Shown here piece after piece: positions 1 through 7,843 of a DNA stretch of 64,000 nt (its first letter is position 1; every line of letters begins with the position of its first letter). The notes below the pieces were generated by a model, which did no database searches, was not told where the DNA came from, and saw only the letters and a program-made list of their open reading frames with translations. The stretch is from UBA8079 sp049601915 (lineage in GTDB: Bacteria > Pseudomonadota > Alphaproteobacteria > UBA6615). Location: positions 310,001-374,000 of the forward strand of contig JBMYRB010000001.1 in assembly GCA_049601915.1 (NCBI GenBank), given 5' to 3'. Both the position numbers and the translations under genes were made by a program.

Positions 1-1901
1 GCTGTGGGTGCACCGGCGGCGTCCAGCCCGGCCAGCGCATCGGCCTTGGCGTCGAGCGCGTCGGCGGCGCGGGCCTGACCGGACCAGTGGGCCGGGTGGG
101 CGTTGCCGTGGCGCACACCTGCGGCGACCAGGAGCTGGCCGTCCGGGCTGGCGTCACGATAGGCGGGCCCGAGTTCGAACAGGCCCAGATCGGCGAAGCC
201 CCGGTCGGCGTTGCGGCCGGCGGCGAGCAACAGATTGCCCAGGATCGACGGCCGCATCGCATCGAGCTCGCTGGAGATCGGGTTGGCCAGCATCAGGCCG
301 TCCATCATATCGGCGTCGTCGGCAAAGAGCTCGGCATGGGGGCGGCCCATGAAGGACCAGGTCACCGCCTCGTCGAGGCCCTGCGCGGCGAGCGCCCGGC
401 GCACCCGGCTGGTGCGCAATTGTGCGGGCGTGATCGCGGCGGGCGGCAGCGCCGTGCCGCGGTCCAGCGAGACCGGCGCGATCTCGTCAAAGCCGTGAAT
501 GCGGGCAATCTCCTCGACCAGGTCCGGCTCGCCATGCACGTCCGGCCTCCAGGGCGGCACGGCGGCGGTGATCACGTCGCCGTTCGTTTCGGCCTCGAAC
601 CCCAGTCCCTCCAAGATTTCGGCCTGGCGTGCGGGGGCAATCTCCACACCACCCAGAGTCGCGACGCGATTTGTTCGCAGTTCAATATTTTTCTGCCAGG
701 CGGGCATGGCCCCGGCGGTCACGGGCCGGCTCGTCTCGCCATCGCACATATCAAGGATCATGCGGGCGGCCACGTCGGCGCCCCAGTCGGCGGATTCCGG
801 ATCCACGCCGCGCTCGAACCGGTAGCGGGCATCGGAGTCGATCTGCAGCTTGCGGCCCGTCGTGGCGACCGAGATCGGATCGAAAAGCGCCACCTCAAGA
901 AACACGTCGGTGGTCTCTTCGGTGCAGCTCGTATCGAGCCCGCCCATGACGCCGGCGGCGGCCTCGGCTTTGTCGCCGTCGCCGATCACGGTCATCTCGC
1001 CGTCCAGCGTGTACTCACGCTCGACCAGCGACATGAAGGTCTCGCCGTCGCGCGCCCGGCGCATGGTCAGCGTGTCGTTGCGGAGTTTCCCGGCATCGAA
1101 GACATGCAACGGCCGGCCGAGATCGATCGACACATAGTTGGTGACGTCGACCAGTGCGGAGATCGGCCGCAGGCCGATGGCGCGCAGCCGGTCCTGCACC
1201 CATTGGGGCGACGGCCGGTTGGTGACGCCGCGGAAGTGCCGCCCCACCACATAGGAACATGCGTTGCCATCATCGGCGATGGCCCATGAGACCGGGCTGT
1301 CATAACTGCCATCGACGGGGGCAGCGCTGTCGAACGGCTTGAGGGTGCCCAGACCGGCGGCGGCCAGGTCGCGGGCGATGCCACGCACGCCGGTGCAGTC
1401 GGGCCGGTTCGGCGTCAGCTCGATGTCGATCACCGGATCGTCGAGGCCGAGAACACCCGCAAAAGGCTCGCCCAGGGGCGCATCTTCCGGCAGCTCGATA
1501 ATGCCGTCATGTTCGTCCGAAAGGCCCATCTCGCGCTCAGACACCAGCATGCCGTTGGATTCCACGCCGCGGATCTTGGTCTTCTTCAGTTCCACGTCGA
1601 TGCCCGGTACATAGGTCCCGGCCGGCGCAAACACGCCCTTCATGCCCGCGCGCGCGTTGGGCGCGCCGCACACGACCTGGACCTGCTCTTCGCCCGTATC
1701 GACGGTGCAGACTTGGAGCCGGTCGGCGTCGGGGTGGCGCTCGGCGGCGACCACATGGGCGACCGTGAAGGCCGCCAGCTTGGCGCCGTGATCATCGACC
1801 GTGTCGACCTCGAGCCCGATGTGGATCAGCGTCTCGACGATCTCGTCGACCGACGCATCGGTCTCGAGATGGTCCTTCAGCCATGACAGGGTGAACTTCA
1901 T
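1..1901 (-). CDS. pheT: Phenylalanine--tRNA ligase beta subunit, 3' end outside window
   Basis: Reading the minus strand from the ATG at 1901 gives an uninterrupted frame to the window edge (about 633 residues), beginning MKFTLSWLKDHLET as PheT proteins do. The tRNA-binding OB-fold (about residues 40-150, with VCGAPNARAGMKG), the B3/B4 editing region (about 210-380) and B5 plus the start of the catalytic-like core are present. The last ~160 residues, including the anticodon-binding FDX-ACB domain, lie beyond base 1. PheT pairs with PheS as (alpha-beta)2 to charge tRNA-Phe and edit mischarged Tyr. It starts 9 bases after the pheS stop, so the two are co-transcribed. Confidence 0.95.
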   Translation of the reverse strand, partial: MKFTLSWLKDHLETDASVDEIVETLIHIGLEVDTVDDHGAKLAAFTVAHVVAAERHPDADRLQVCTVDTGEEQVQVVCGAPNARAGMKGVFAPAGTYVPGIDVELKKTKIRGVESNGMLVSEREMGLSDEHDGIIELPEDAPLGEPFAGVLGLDDPVIDIELTPNRPDCTGVRGIARDLAAAGLGTLKPFDSAAPVDGSYDSPVSWAIADDGNACSYVVGRHFRGVTNRPSPQWVQDRLRAIGLRPISALVDVTNYVSIDLGRPLHVFDAGKLRNDTLTMRRARDGETFMSLVEREYTLDGEMTVIGDGDKAEAAAGVMGGLDTSCTEETTDVFLEVALFDPISVATTGRKLQIDSDARYRFERGVDPESADWGADVAARMILDMCDGETSRPVTAGAMPAWQKNIELRTNRVATLGGVEIAPARQAEILEGLGFEAETNGDVITAAVPPWRPDVHGEPDLVEEIARIHGFDEIAPVSLDRGTALPPAAITPAQLRTSRVRRALAAQGLDEAVTWSFMGRPHAELFADDADMMDGLMLANPISSELDAMRPSILGNLLLAAGRNADRGFADLGLFELGPAYRDASPDGQLLVAAGVRHGNAHPAHWSGQARAADALDAKADALAGLDAAGAPT

Positions 1902-1910
1902 CGCCTACCC

Positions 1911-3011
1911 CTACAGCCCGCGAACCATGGACGGCACGGCGAGCGGCACGAAGCCGTAATGCTTGAGCCAGCGAATGTCGGCGTCGAAGAAGGTGCGCAG
2001 ATCGGGGATGCCGTATTTCAGCATGGCGATCCGGTCGATCCCCATGCCGAAGGCGAAGCCCTGATACTTGGCCGAATCGATGCCGCCATATTCGAGCACC
2101 TTGGGGTGGACCATGCCGGATCCCATGATCTCGAGCCAGTTGTCCGCACCCTCGCCAAAGTTGCCGATCCGCAATTCGCCGCCCTCGCGCGAGCAGCCGA
2201 TATCGACTTCCATCGACGGCTCGGTGAAGGGGAAATGGCTCGGCCGGAAACGCACCGGCAGGTCGGGGATATCGAAGAAGGCCCGGCAGAAATCGATGAT
2301 GCAGCCCTTGAGATGGCCCAGATGGGTCGTCTCGTCGATGACCAGCGCCTCGATCTGATGGAACATGGGCGTGTGGGTGGCATCGGAATCGCTGCGATAG
2401 GTACGCCCCGGCGCGATCACGCGGATCGGCGGCTTCGAAGTCTCCATCGTGCGGATCTGCACCGGCGAGGTATGGGTCCGCAGCACAGGCTGCGCGGCCC
2501 CGTCCTGGCCTTCCAGATAGAAGGTATCGTGCATCTGGCGGGCCGGATGCTCGGGCGGGATGTTCAGCGCGGTGAAGTTGTGGAAATCATCCTCGATGTC
2601 CGGCCCTTCGGCGACGGTGAAACCCATCTCGCCGAAGATCGCGATGCATTCTTCCGTCACCTGGCTGACCGGATGAAGGCGACCGCCCGGTCTGGGGCGC
2701 GGCGGCAGGGTGACATCGATCGTCTCATGGGCAAGGCGTTCTTCAAGCACAGCAGCATCGAGATCCGCCTGGCGCGTGGTGATCGCGTCCTGGACCGCGT
2801 CCTTCACCCGGTTGAGGGCCTGGCCCGCTTCCTTGCGGGCCTCGCCATCAAGCTGGCCCAAGCCCTTCATCTGGTCGGTGATGCGGCCCTTCTTGCCAAG
2901 CGCCGACACGCGAACGGCCTCGAGCGCGTCAAGGCTGTCCGCCGCGGCCACCTCTTCGAGCAAGGTGGCCAGCAGGGATGCTTGCAACTCGGTGACGTCA
3001 GGCGCGGTCAT
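1911..3011 (-). CDS. pheS: Phenylalanine--tRNA ligase alpha subunit
   Basis: A 366-residue protein of the usual PheS length. An N-terminal helical coiled-coil region (about 1-90) that contacts tRNA-Phe is followed by a class II synthetase core. Class II signatures are visible: RTHTSPVQIRTM near the middle, FHQIEALVID, and a C-terminal glycine-rich motif in GFAFGMGIDRIAMLKYGI (motif 3 with its Arg). It catalyses Phe activation and transfer to tRNA-Phe together with PheT, encoded immediately downstream. It is the third gene of rpmI-rplT-pheS-pheT; the 46-base gap to rplT holds no obvious terminator. Confidence 0.97.
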   Translation of the reverse strand: MTAPDVTELQASLLATLLEEVAAADSLDALEAVRVSALGKKGRITDQMKGLGQLDGEARKEAGQALNRVKDAVQDAITTRQADLDAAVLEERLAHETIDVTLPPRPRPGGRLHPVSQVTEECIAIFGEMGFTVAEGPDIEDDFHNFTALNIPPEHPARQMHDTFYLEGQDGAAQPVLRTHTSPVQIRTMETSKPPIRVIAPGRTYRSDSDATHTPMFHQIEALVIDETTHLGHLKGCIIDFCRAFFDIPDLPVRFRPSHFPFTEPSMEVDIGCSREGGELRIGNFGEGADNWLEIMGSGMVHPKVLEYGGIDSAKYQGFAFGMGIDRIAMLKYGIPDLRTFFDADIRWLKHYGFVPLAVPSMVRGL

Positions 3012-3057
3012 GGCGTTTCCCGTTCGACCCGGCTGATCGACCCCTTGCGGGATCTGT

Positions 3058-3423
3058 TCAGGCGGATGCGTTGAGGGCGGCCTGCGCCTGGTCGACCAGG
3101 CTCTTGAACGCCTCGGGCTCGCGGATGGCCAGGTCCGACAGGACCTTGCGATCGAGCTCGATGCCCGCCTGCTTCATCCCGGACATAAACTGGGAATAGG
3201 TCATGCCGTGCTCGCGCGCGCCCGCGTTGATGCGCTGGATCCACAGCGATCGGAAGTTGCGCTTGCGGACCTTGCGATCGCGATAGGCGTACTGCAGGCC
3301 CTTTTCGACCCGCTCTTTCGCGACGCGATAAACCTTGGAATTCCGGCCCCGGTAACCCTTGGCGGCCTTGAGAACCTTTTTGCGGCGCGCGTTGCGCTGC
3401 ACGGTGCTTTTTGCGCGTGACAT
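3058..3423 (-). CDS. rplT: 50S ribosomal protein L20
   Basis: A 121-residue, strongly basic protein starting MSRAKSTVQRNARRKKVLK, with the L20 hallmarks AKGYRGRNSKVYRVA and RNFRSLWIQRINA. L20 binds 23S rRNA early in 50S assembly, and in well-studied bacteria it also represses its own operon by binding the rpmI leader. It follows rpmI by 3 bases, the classical L35-L20 arrangement. Confidence 0.98.
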   Translation of the reverse strand: MSRAKSTVQRNARRKKVLKAAKGYRGRNSKVYRVAKERVEKGLQYAYRDRKVRKRNFRSLWIQRINAGAREHGMTYSQFMSGMKQAGIELDRKVLSDLAIREPEAFKSLVDQAQAALNASA

Positions 3424-3426
3424 CGG

Positions 3427-3633
3427 TTAGCCCCTCTTCGCATAGGGCATCATCGGCCGGAGAATCTTCTCATCCGCCTTGGCGATGTTGCCGATCTTGC
3501 GCGCCTTGCGCTTCATGGATTGGGAACGCTTGCGCATGCCGTGTCGCATGCCCGAAGGCTTCATTCGGATTTTGCCGGAGGCCGAGACGCGGAATCGCTT
3601 CTTGACCGACGCTTTGGTCTTCATCTTGGGCAT
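3427..3633 (-). CDS. rpmI: 50S ribosomal protein L35
   Basis: A 68-residue basic protein (MPKMKTKASVKKRFRVSASG) matching L35 in length and sequence. It is the first gene of the rpmI-rplT-pheS-pheT transcript. In many bacteria infC sits directly upstream; here infC is 3.6 kb away behind a block of plus-strand genes, and rpmI has its own sigma-70-type promoter about 100 bases upstream. Confidence 0.97.
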   Translation of the reverse strand: MPKMKTKASVKKRFRVSASGKIRMKPSGMRHGMRKRSQSMKRKARKIGNIAKADEKILRPMMPYAKRG

Positions 3634-3732
3634 TTTGTCCTCGCTTTGATTTCGCGTGTTTCGCTCGACGGCTGGGCTGCCCCGGGCGTTAGATTTCGCC
3701 CTGCCGCACCGTCGCTATTCGGAATGCGCGGG

Positions 3733-3761
3733 GTTATAGCCGCGCAAGGTCCCGCTGGCAA
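3733..3761 (-). promoter_or_regulatory. Sigma-70-type promoter for rpmI-rplT-pheS-pheT
   Basis: On the minus strand TTGCCA (3761-3756) is followed after exactly 17 bases by TATAAC (3738-3733), a near-consensus -35/-10 pair. The predicted start lies about 90 bases before the rpmI ATG, leaving a leader long enough for ribosomal-protein feedback control. It explains how the operon is expressed although it is detached from infC. Confidence 0.65.
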
Positions 3762-3872
3762 GGGGTTCGGCAGCCCTCCGGCACTCCAATAGCGTTGCCT
3801 CGAAATCGCATCCCCACTAGCCTCGCTACCGACCAAAGAAAGAGAACATCACAAAATAATTCGGGGGACGTT

Positions 3873-4655
3873 ATGGATCTGGAACTCAACGGCAAAACCG
3901 CGATCGTCACCGGTGCGAGCAAGGGTATCGGCAAGGCCGTCGCCGAGGTACTCGCCGAGGAAGGCTGCTCGCTGCACCTGATCTCGCGGACCGAGGCCGA
4001 CCTCAACACCCTGCGTGACGACCTGAACACCCGGTTCGGCGCCCAGGTAACCGTCCACGCACTCGATCTGTCAAAGCCCGAAGCGGTCAAGGCCGTGGCC
4101 GAAGCCGCCGGTGACAGCGACATCCTGGTCAACAATGCCGGCGCCATTCCGGCCGGCGATCTCGCCCGGCTGGATGACGACACCATCAAGGACGCCTGGG
4201 ACCTCAAGGTCTTCGGCTTCGTCGGGCTGATCCGCGAAATCTATCCGCGCATGTGTGAACGCGGCTCGGGCGCGATCGTCAACGTCATCGGCATGGCAGG
4301 CGAGCGGCCGCGCGCGGGATACATTGCGGGTTCCATGGGCAATGCCGCCCTGATGCAGCTCACCCGCGCGCTGGGGGCCGAAAGCCTTGACCACGGCGTG
4401 CGCGTCGTCGGCATCAACCCGGGGCCCATCGAGACCGAGCGGCTGGTCAGCCAGGCCAAGATCAACGCCGACATGGAATTCGGCGACGAGTCCCGCTGGC
4501 GCGAGACCCACAAGACCCTACCCGGCGGGCGTCCCGGCCTGCCAGAAGAAATGGGCTGGCTCGCCGCCTACCTGGCCAGCGCGCGCGCATCATGGGTCTC
4601 GGGCACGGTGATCATGGCCGATGGCGGCCAGCATTCGCGCTCGGCGCGGGGGTAG
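3873..4655 (+). CDS. SDR-family oxidoreductase lacking the catalytic lysine
   Basis: A 260-residue Rossmann-fold short-chain dehydrogenase. The NAD(P)-binding motif TGASKGIG is at 13-20 and NNAG at 87-90. At the usual YxxxK site Tyr150 is present but the lysine position is Ser154 (GYIAGSMGNAAL), and the upstream catalytic serine region reads NVIGMAG, so the canonical Ser-Tyr-Lys triad is incomplete. The start was chosen at 3873 because GGGGGA precedes it at good spacing; an upstream in-frame start lacks one. It is followed 3 bases later by the 2OG-Fe(II) oxygenase gene and then a hydrolase, so the three form one operon. The substrate is not predictable. Confidence 0.85.
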   Translation: MDLELNGKTAIVTGASKGIGKAVAEVLAEEGCSLHLISRTEADLNTLRDDLNTRFGAQVTVHALDLSKPEAVKAVAEAAGDSDILVNNAGAIPAGDLARLDDDTIKDAWDLKVFGFVGLIREIYPRMCERGSGAIVNVIGMAGERPRAGYIAGSMGNAALMQLTRALGAESLDHGVRVVGINPGPIETERLVSQAKINADMEFGDESRWRETHKTLPGGRPGLPEEMGWLAAYLASARASWVSGTVIMADGGQHSRSARG

Positions 4656-4658
4656 GAC

Positions 4659-5657
4659 ATGACCCAGACGCGCGTCCCCGTCATCGATATCGCTCCCTAT
4701 TTTTCGGGCGACACGGTGGCGCAGGCGCGCGTGGTCGATGCCGTGCGCGACGCCTGCGAGGGTATCGGCTTCTTCATCATCATCGGCCACGGGGTCGAAC
4801 CCTGTATCATCGACGCGCTGCGCGACAACGCGCGTGGCTTCTTCGCCCGGTCGGCGGACGAAAAGGCGATGGTGCATCACGCCGACTCGTCCCTGCCCCG
4901 CGGCTACCGCGCCATCGGCGACGAAGGCCTTGCCTATGGCGCGGGCGACGAGACGCCGCCGGACCTGAAGGAAGTCTTCCACATGGGCCCGCCGGATTTT
5001 CCCGACGAGGAGTACTTCACCTGCGACGCGGCGGCCGCCCACTTCGTCGAGAATGTCTATCCGGAGGAGCCCTCCGGGTTTCGCGCGGCGGCCAGCACCT
5101 ATTACCGCCGTCTCGAACAACTCGGCCAGACGATCGAGGAGATCTTCGCCCGCGCCCTCGACCTGCCGCCGGACTTCTTCCGACAATACACCGACCGGCA
5201 GATCGCCGCCCTGCGCATCATCCGCTATCCCCCGACACAATCCACACCGTTGCCGGGGCAGCTCCGCGCCGGCGCGCACACGGATTACGGCACCTTCACC
5301 CTGCTGCTCAGCGAGAACCGCCCCGGCGGGCTGGAGGTGCAGACCCGCACCGGCGACTGGATCAGCGTGCCGACCCCCGCCGATGCCTTCGTCGTGAATA
5401 TCGGCGATCTGCTGATGCGCTGGACCAACGACCGGTTCGTCTCCAACCCTCACCGGGTCGCGATCCCGCCCGAAGATGCCGGCGACGCAGCCGACCGCCT
5501 GTCGGCGGTGTTCTTCCACCACCCCAATTACGACGCCGAGATCGCGTGCATCCCGACCTGCACGGATGCCGACAACCCGCCGAAATACGAACCGGTCTTC
5601 TCGGGCCCCTACCGGGTCTCGATGTACACCGCGACCCGCCTCGAGACGGACGACTAG
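4659..5657 (+). CDS. 2-oxoglutarate/Fe(II)-dependent dioxygenase, isopenicillin-N-synthase family
   Basis: A 332-residue protein with the DIOX N-terminal region (VPVIDIAPYF, then GFFIIIGHGV at about 37-46) and a C-terminal double-stranded beta-helix. The iron facial triad is visible as His207-x-Asp209 (AGAHTDYGTFTLL) and His265 (SNPHRV). Arg280, followed by LSAVFF, is the likely 2-oxoglutarate salt-bridge residue of the family RxS motif. Such enzymes hydroxylate, desaturate or ring-close small molecules using O2 and 2-oxoglutarate. It sits between an SDR and an alpha/beta hydrolase with 2-3 base gaps, which suggests a short oxidative pathway. The specific substrate is unknown. Confidence 0.9.
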   Translation: MTQTRVPVIDIAPYFSGDTVAQARVVDAVRDACEGIGFFIIIGHGVEPCIIDALRDNARGFFARSADEKAMVHHADSSLPRGYRAIGDEGLAYGAGDETPPDLKEVFHMGPPDFPDEEYFTCDAAAAHFVENVYPEEPSGFRAAASTYYRRLEQLGQTIEEIFARALDLPPDFFRQYTDRQIAALRIIRYPPTQSTPLPGQLRAGAHTDYGTFTLLLSENRPGGLEVQTRTGDWISVPTPADAFVVNIGDLLMRWTNDRFVSNPHRVAIPPEDAGDAADRLSAVFFHHPNYDAEIACIPTCTDADNPPKYEPVFSGPYRVSMYTATRLETDD

Positions 5658-5659
5658 CC

Positions 5660-6397
5660 ATGGCAACCTTCGTCCTGGTGCACGGCGCGTGGCAGGGCGC
5701 CTGGGCCTGGTCGCGGGTCGTGCCGTTGCTCGAAGCCGCCGGTCACACGGCCATCGCCGTGGACCTGCCAGGCAACGGCAATGACGACACAGCCCCCGGC
5801 GACGTCACCACGATACTTTATGCCGAGCATGTAGCGGCACTAATAGATGATGCTACCTCACCCGTGATCCTGGTCGGCCATTCCATGGGCGGCACCGTTG
5901 CGGCGCAGACGTCCGAACTTAGGCCCGACGCCATCTCGGTCGCTGTCTATCTCTGCGCCTTCCTGCTGCCCGATGGGGAATCCATCATCGATTTCTATGA
6001 CCGGGCCTGGGAGGACGGGATGACCGGCGCCCATGCGCGGGTGAGCTATTCCGAAGACGGGCATCTGTCGATGATCGACCCCGCCTCAGCCGTCGACGTG
6101 TTTTACAACACCGCCGACCCGGCGGCCGCAAAAGCCGCCGCCGCGCAACTCACCCCCCAGCCCGAGGGCGGGCGGCGCTCCAGGCTACACCTCAGCGACG
6201 AGAATTTCGCGCGCGTGCCCCGGGTCTACATCGAGACGTTGCAGGACCGGTCCGTCTTCAACGAATTACAGAAGCGCATGTACACCCAAACCCTCTGCGA
6301 AACGCTCCATATGCTGGACACCGACCACGCGCCGCAATTATCGGCACCCGATGAACTGGCGGCGATTCTGCTGGAGGTCGCGACGTCGATTGAATGA
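5660..6397 (+). CDS. Alpha/beta hydrolase, EstC/methylesterase-like
   Basis: A 245-residue alpha/beta hydrolase. The oxyanion-hole motif VLVHGAWQGAWAW is at 5-17, the nucleophile elbow GHSMGG has Ser75, and the likely catalytic His is in LDTDHAPQLS near residue 225. The HGAW start and short lid resemble the plant methylesterase/hydroxynitrile-lyase and bacterial EstC group. It begins 2 bases after the dioxygenase stop, so it is translationally linked to it. The likely role is hydrolysis of an ester or thioester in the same pathway; the substrate is not known. Confidence 0.87.
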   Translation: MATFVLVHGAWQGAWAWSRVVPLLEAAGHTAIAVDLPGNGNDDTAPGDVTTILYAEHVAALIDDATSPVILVGHSMGGTVAAQTSELRPDAISVAVYLCAFLLPDGESIIDFYDRAWEDGMTGAHARVSYSEDGHLSMIDPASAVDVFYNTADPAAAKAAAAQLTPQPEGGRRSRLHLSDENFARVPRVYIETLQDRSVFNELQKRMYTQTLCETLHMLDTDHAPQLSAPDELAAILLEVATSIE

Positions 6398-6510
6398 TTT
6401 CCCGCGCGACCTCACGCCGCACCGCCTGCCTTGCCAAGGGGTCACGCGCACCCCACTTGATGATTGAAGATCAGCGTTCGTCCCAGCGGCACCGACAGGA
6501 GCAACGTGAG

Positions 6511-7173
6511 ATGACCACAGACACTCAGGTTCAGGTCGCCGAGTACGCATCACCACATCGCTCGCCCCACGGCTTCAGCGACCATTTCGCCTTCACCCTG
6601 GTAAAATTCTTGCGCTTCTTCGCAGACTAGTTCTTCGCTAGGCGTTACGGCCACCGCGCCATCGTGCTGGAGACCGTCGCCGCCGTCCCGGGCATGGTCG
6701 GAGGGCTGCTGCAGCACCTCAAGGCCTTGCGTCACATCCGCGACGACCAGGGCTGGATCCGCGAATTGCTGGAGGAGGCCGACAATGAGCGCATGCATCT
6801 CATGACCTTCGTCCAGGTCGCCCAACCCACGACGTTCGAGCGTTTCGTGGTGATGGTCACCCAGTCGGTCTTCTACAATTTCTACTTCTTCCTCTATCTC
6901 TTCGCGCCCCGGACTGCCCATCGTGTGGTCGGCTATTTCGAAGAAGAGGCCGTACTCAGCTGCACCCATTATCTGGCGGAGATCAATGCCGGGCGACATG
7001 AGAACGTGGCCGCCCCGCAGATCGCGATCGACTATTGGAACCTCCCGGCCGATACGACCCTTCGTGACGTGGTGCTCGTGGTGCGTGAGGATGAGGCGGG
7101 CCACCGCGACCGAAACCACAAATTCGCCGATCAGATGGACGCGGGTGAGCAACCGACGGGTTCCGGCAAATAG
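6511..7173 (+). pseudogene. Alternative oxidase (AOX) interrupted by an in-frame amber codon
   Basis: From the ATG at 6511 (AGGAG about 10 bases upstream) the frame reads 39 codons to FLRFFAD, hits TAG at 6628-6630, and continues in the same frame FFARRYGHRAIVLETVAAV to 7173. Total length is 220 codons, normal for bacterial AOX. All diiron ligand motifs lie after the stop: LETVA (Glu54), NERMHL (Glu93, His96), YFEEEA (Glu144-146) and REDEAGH (Glu195, His198). AOX is a membrane-associated ubiquinol oxidase reducing O2 to water. Many neighbouring genes end in TAG, so amber is a true stop here. Recent nonsense mutation, sequencing error or inefficient readthrough are the options. Reinitiation inside the gene would lose the N-terminal region. 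Confidence 0.88.
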
Positions 7174-7201
7174 GCACAGACCGGCTGAACACCAGAAATC
7201 A

Positions 7202-7232
7202 AAAGCCCCGGGCGGGAACCGCGCGGGGCTTT
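7202..7232. terminator. Bidirectional rho-independent terminator between AOX and infC
   Basis: AAAGCCCCG (from 7202) pairs with CGGGGCTTT (to 7232), with an inner GCGG/CCGC stem and a GAA loop. The A-run on one side and T-run on the other let it work for the convergent AOX (plus) and infC (minus) genes. It isolates infC from the downstream block. Confidence 0.8.
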
Positions 7233-7261
7233 CGGCATTCTAATTAGTGAACTGGGCTCGC

Positions 7262-7801
7262 CTAGCGCGGTGAAATCACCATCACCATCTGGCGGCCTTC
7301 CATCTTCGGCATCTGCTCGACCTTGGCGATCTCGTCGAGCTCGGTGCGCACCCGCTCGAGCACCTGGGCGCCCAGATCCTGATGGGCCATCTCGCGACCG
7401 CGGAAGCGCAGGGTCACCTTCACCTTGTCGCCATCGTCGATGAACCGGCGGGCGTTGCGCATCTTCACGTCGTAATCATGGGTGTCGATGTTGGGGCGAA
7501 GCTTGATCTCCTTCACGTCGATCGTCTTCTGCTTCTTTCGCGCCTCGTTGCGCTTCTTCTGCTCCTGATATTTGAGCTTCCCGTGATCGATAATCTTGCA
7601 AACCGGCGGATCGGCGTTCGGTGACACCTCTACCAGGTCGAGCCCGACATCCATGGCGCGCTGCAATGCAGTGGGCGTATCAACAACGCCAACCTGTTCA
7701 CCATTCTCGTCAACGAGGCGGACCTGTGTGACCGTAATGTCCTCGTTGGTGCGCGGCCCATCCTTCTTCGGGGGGCTCTGATCTACTGGTCGTCTAGCGA
7801 T
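7262..7801 (-). CDS. infC: Translation initiation factor IF-3 (AUC start)
   Basis: IF-3 binds the 30S subunit, checks the start codon and prevents premature 50S joining. The C-terminal domain (VDLVEVSPNADPPVCKI, then DVKEIKLRPNIDTHDY and GREMAHQDLG) is unmistakable. The first ATG in frame (7666) would delete the N-terminal domain. The IF-3 frame extends upstream through RTNEDITVTQVRLVDE to ATC at 7801-7799, preceded by GGAG with 7-base spacing, giving 179 residues. An in-frame ATT at 7807 is only one base from that GGAG. AUU/AUC initiation is the known basis of infC autoregulation. thrS ends 42 bases upstream, so thrS-infC is one transcript. Confidence 0.93.
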   Translation of the reverse strand: MARRPVDQSPPKKDGPRTNEDITVTQVRLVDENGEQVGVVDTPTALQRAMDVGLDLVEVSPNADPPVCKIIDHGKLKYQEQKKRNEARKKQKTIDVKEIKLRPNIDTHDYDVKMRNARRFIDDGDKVKVTLRFRGREMAHQDLGAQVLERVRTELDEIAKVEQMPKMEGRQMVMVISPR

Positions 7802-7843
7802 TACAATTCTCCATTCAATGTTGTTTCCGTGTCGCCGGCCGGC

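Noticed and set aside
1959..3074. Long plus-strand open frame opposite pheS (371 codons)
   Set aside because: It is the antisense shadow of pheS in high-GC DNA; low-complexity composition and no family resemblance.
7262..7666. infC starting at the first in-frame ATG (134 residues)
   Set aside because: It removes the IF-3 N-terminal domain, which is clearly encoded upstream to an ATC with a well-placed GGAG.
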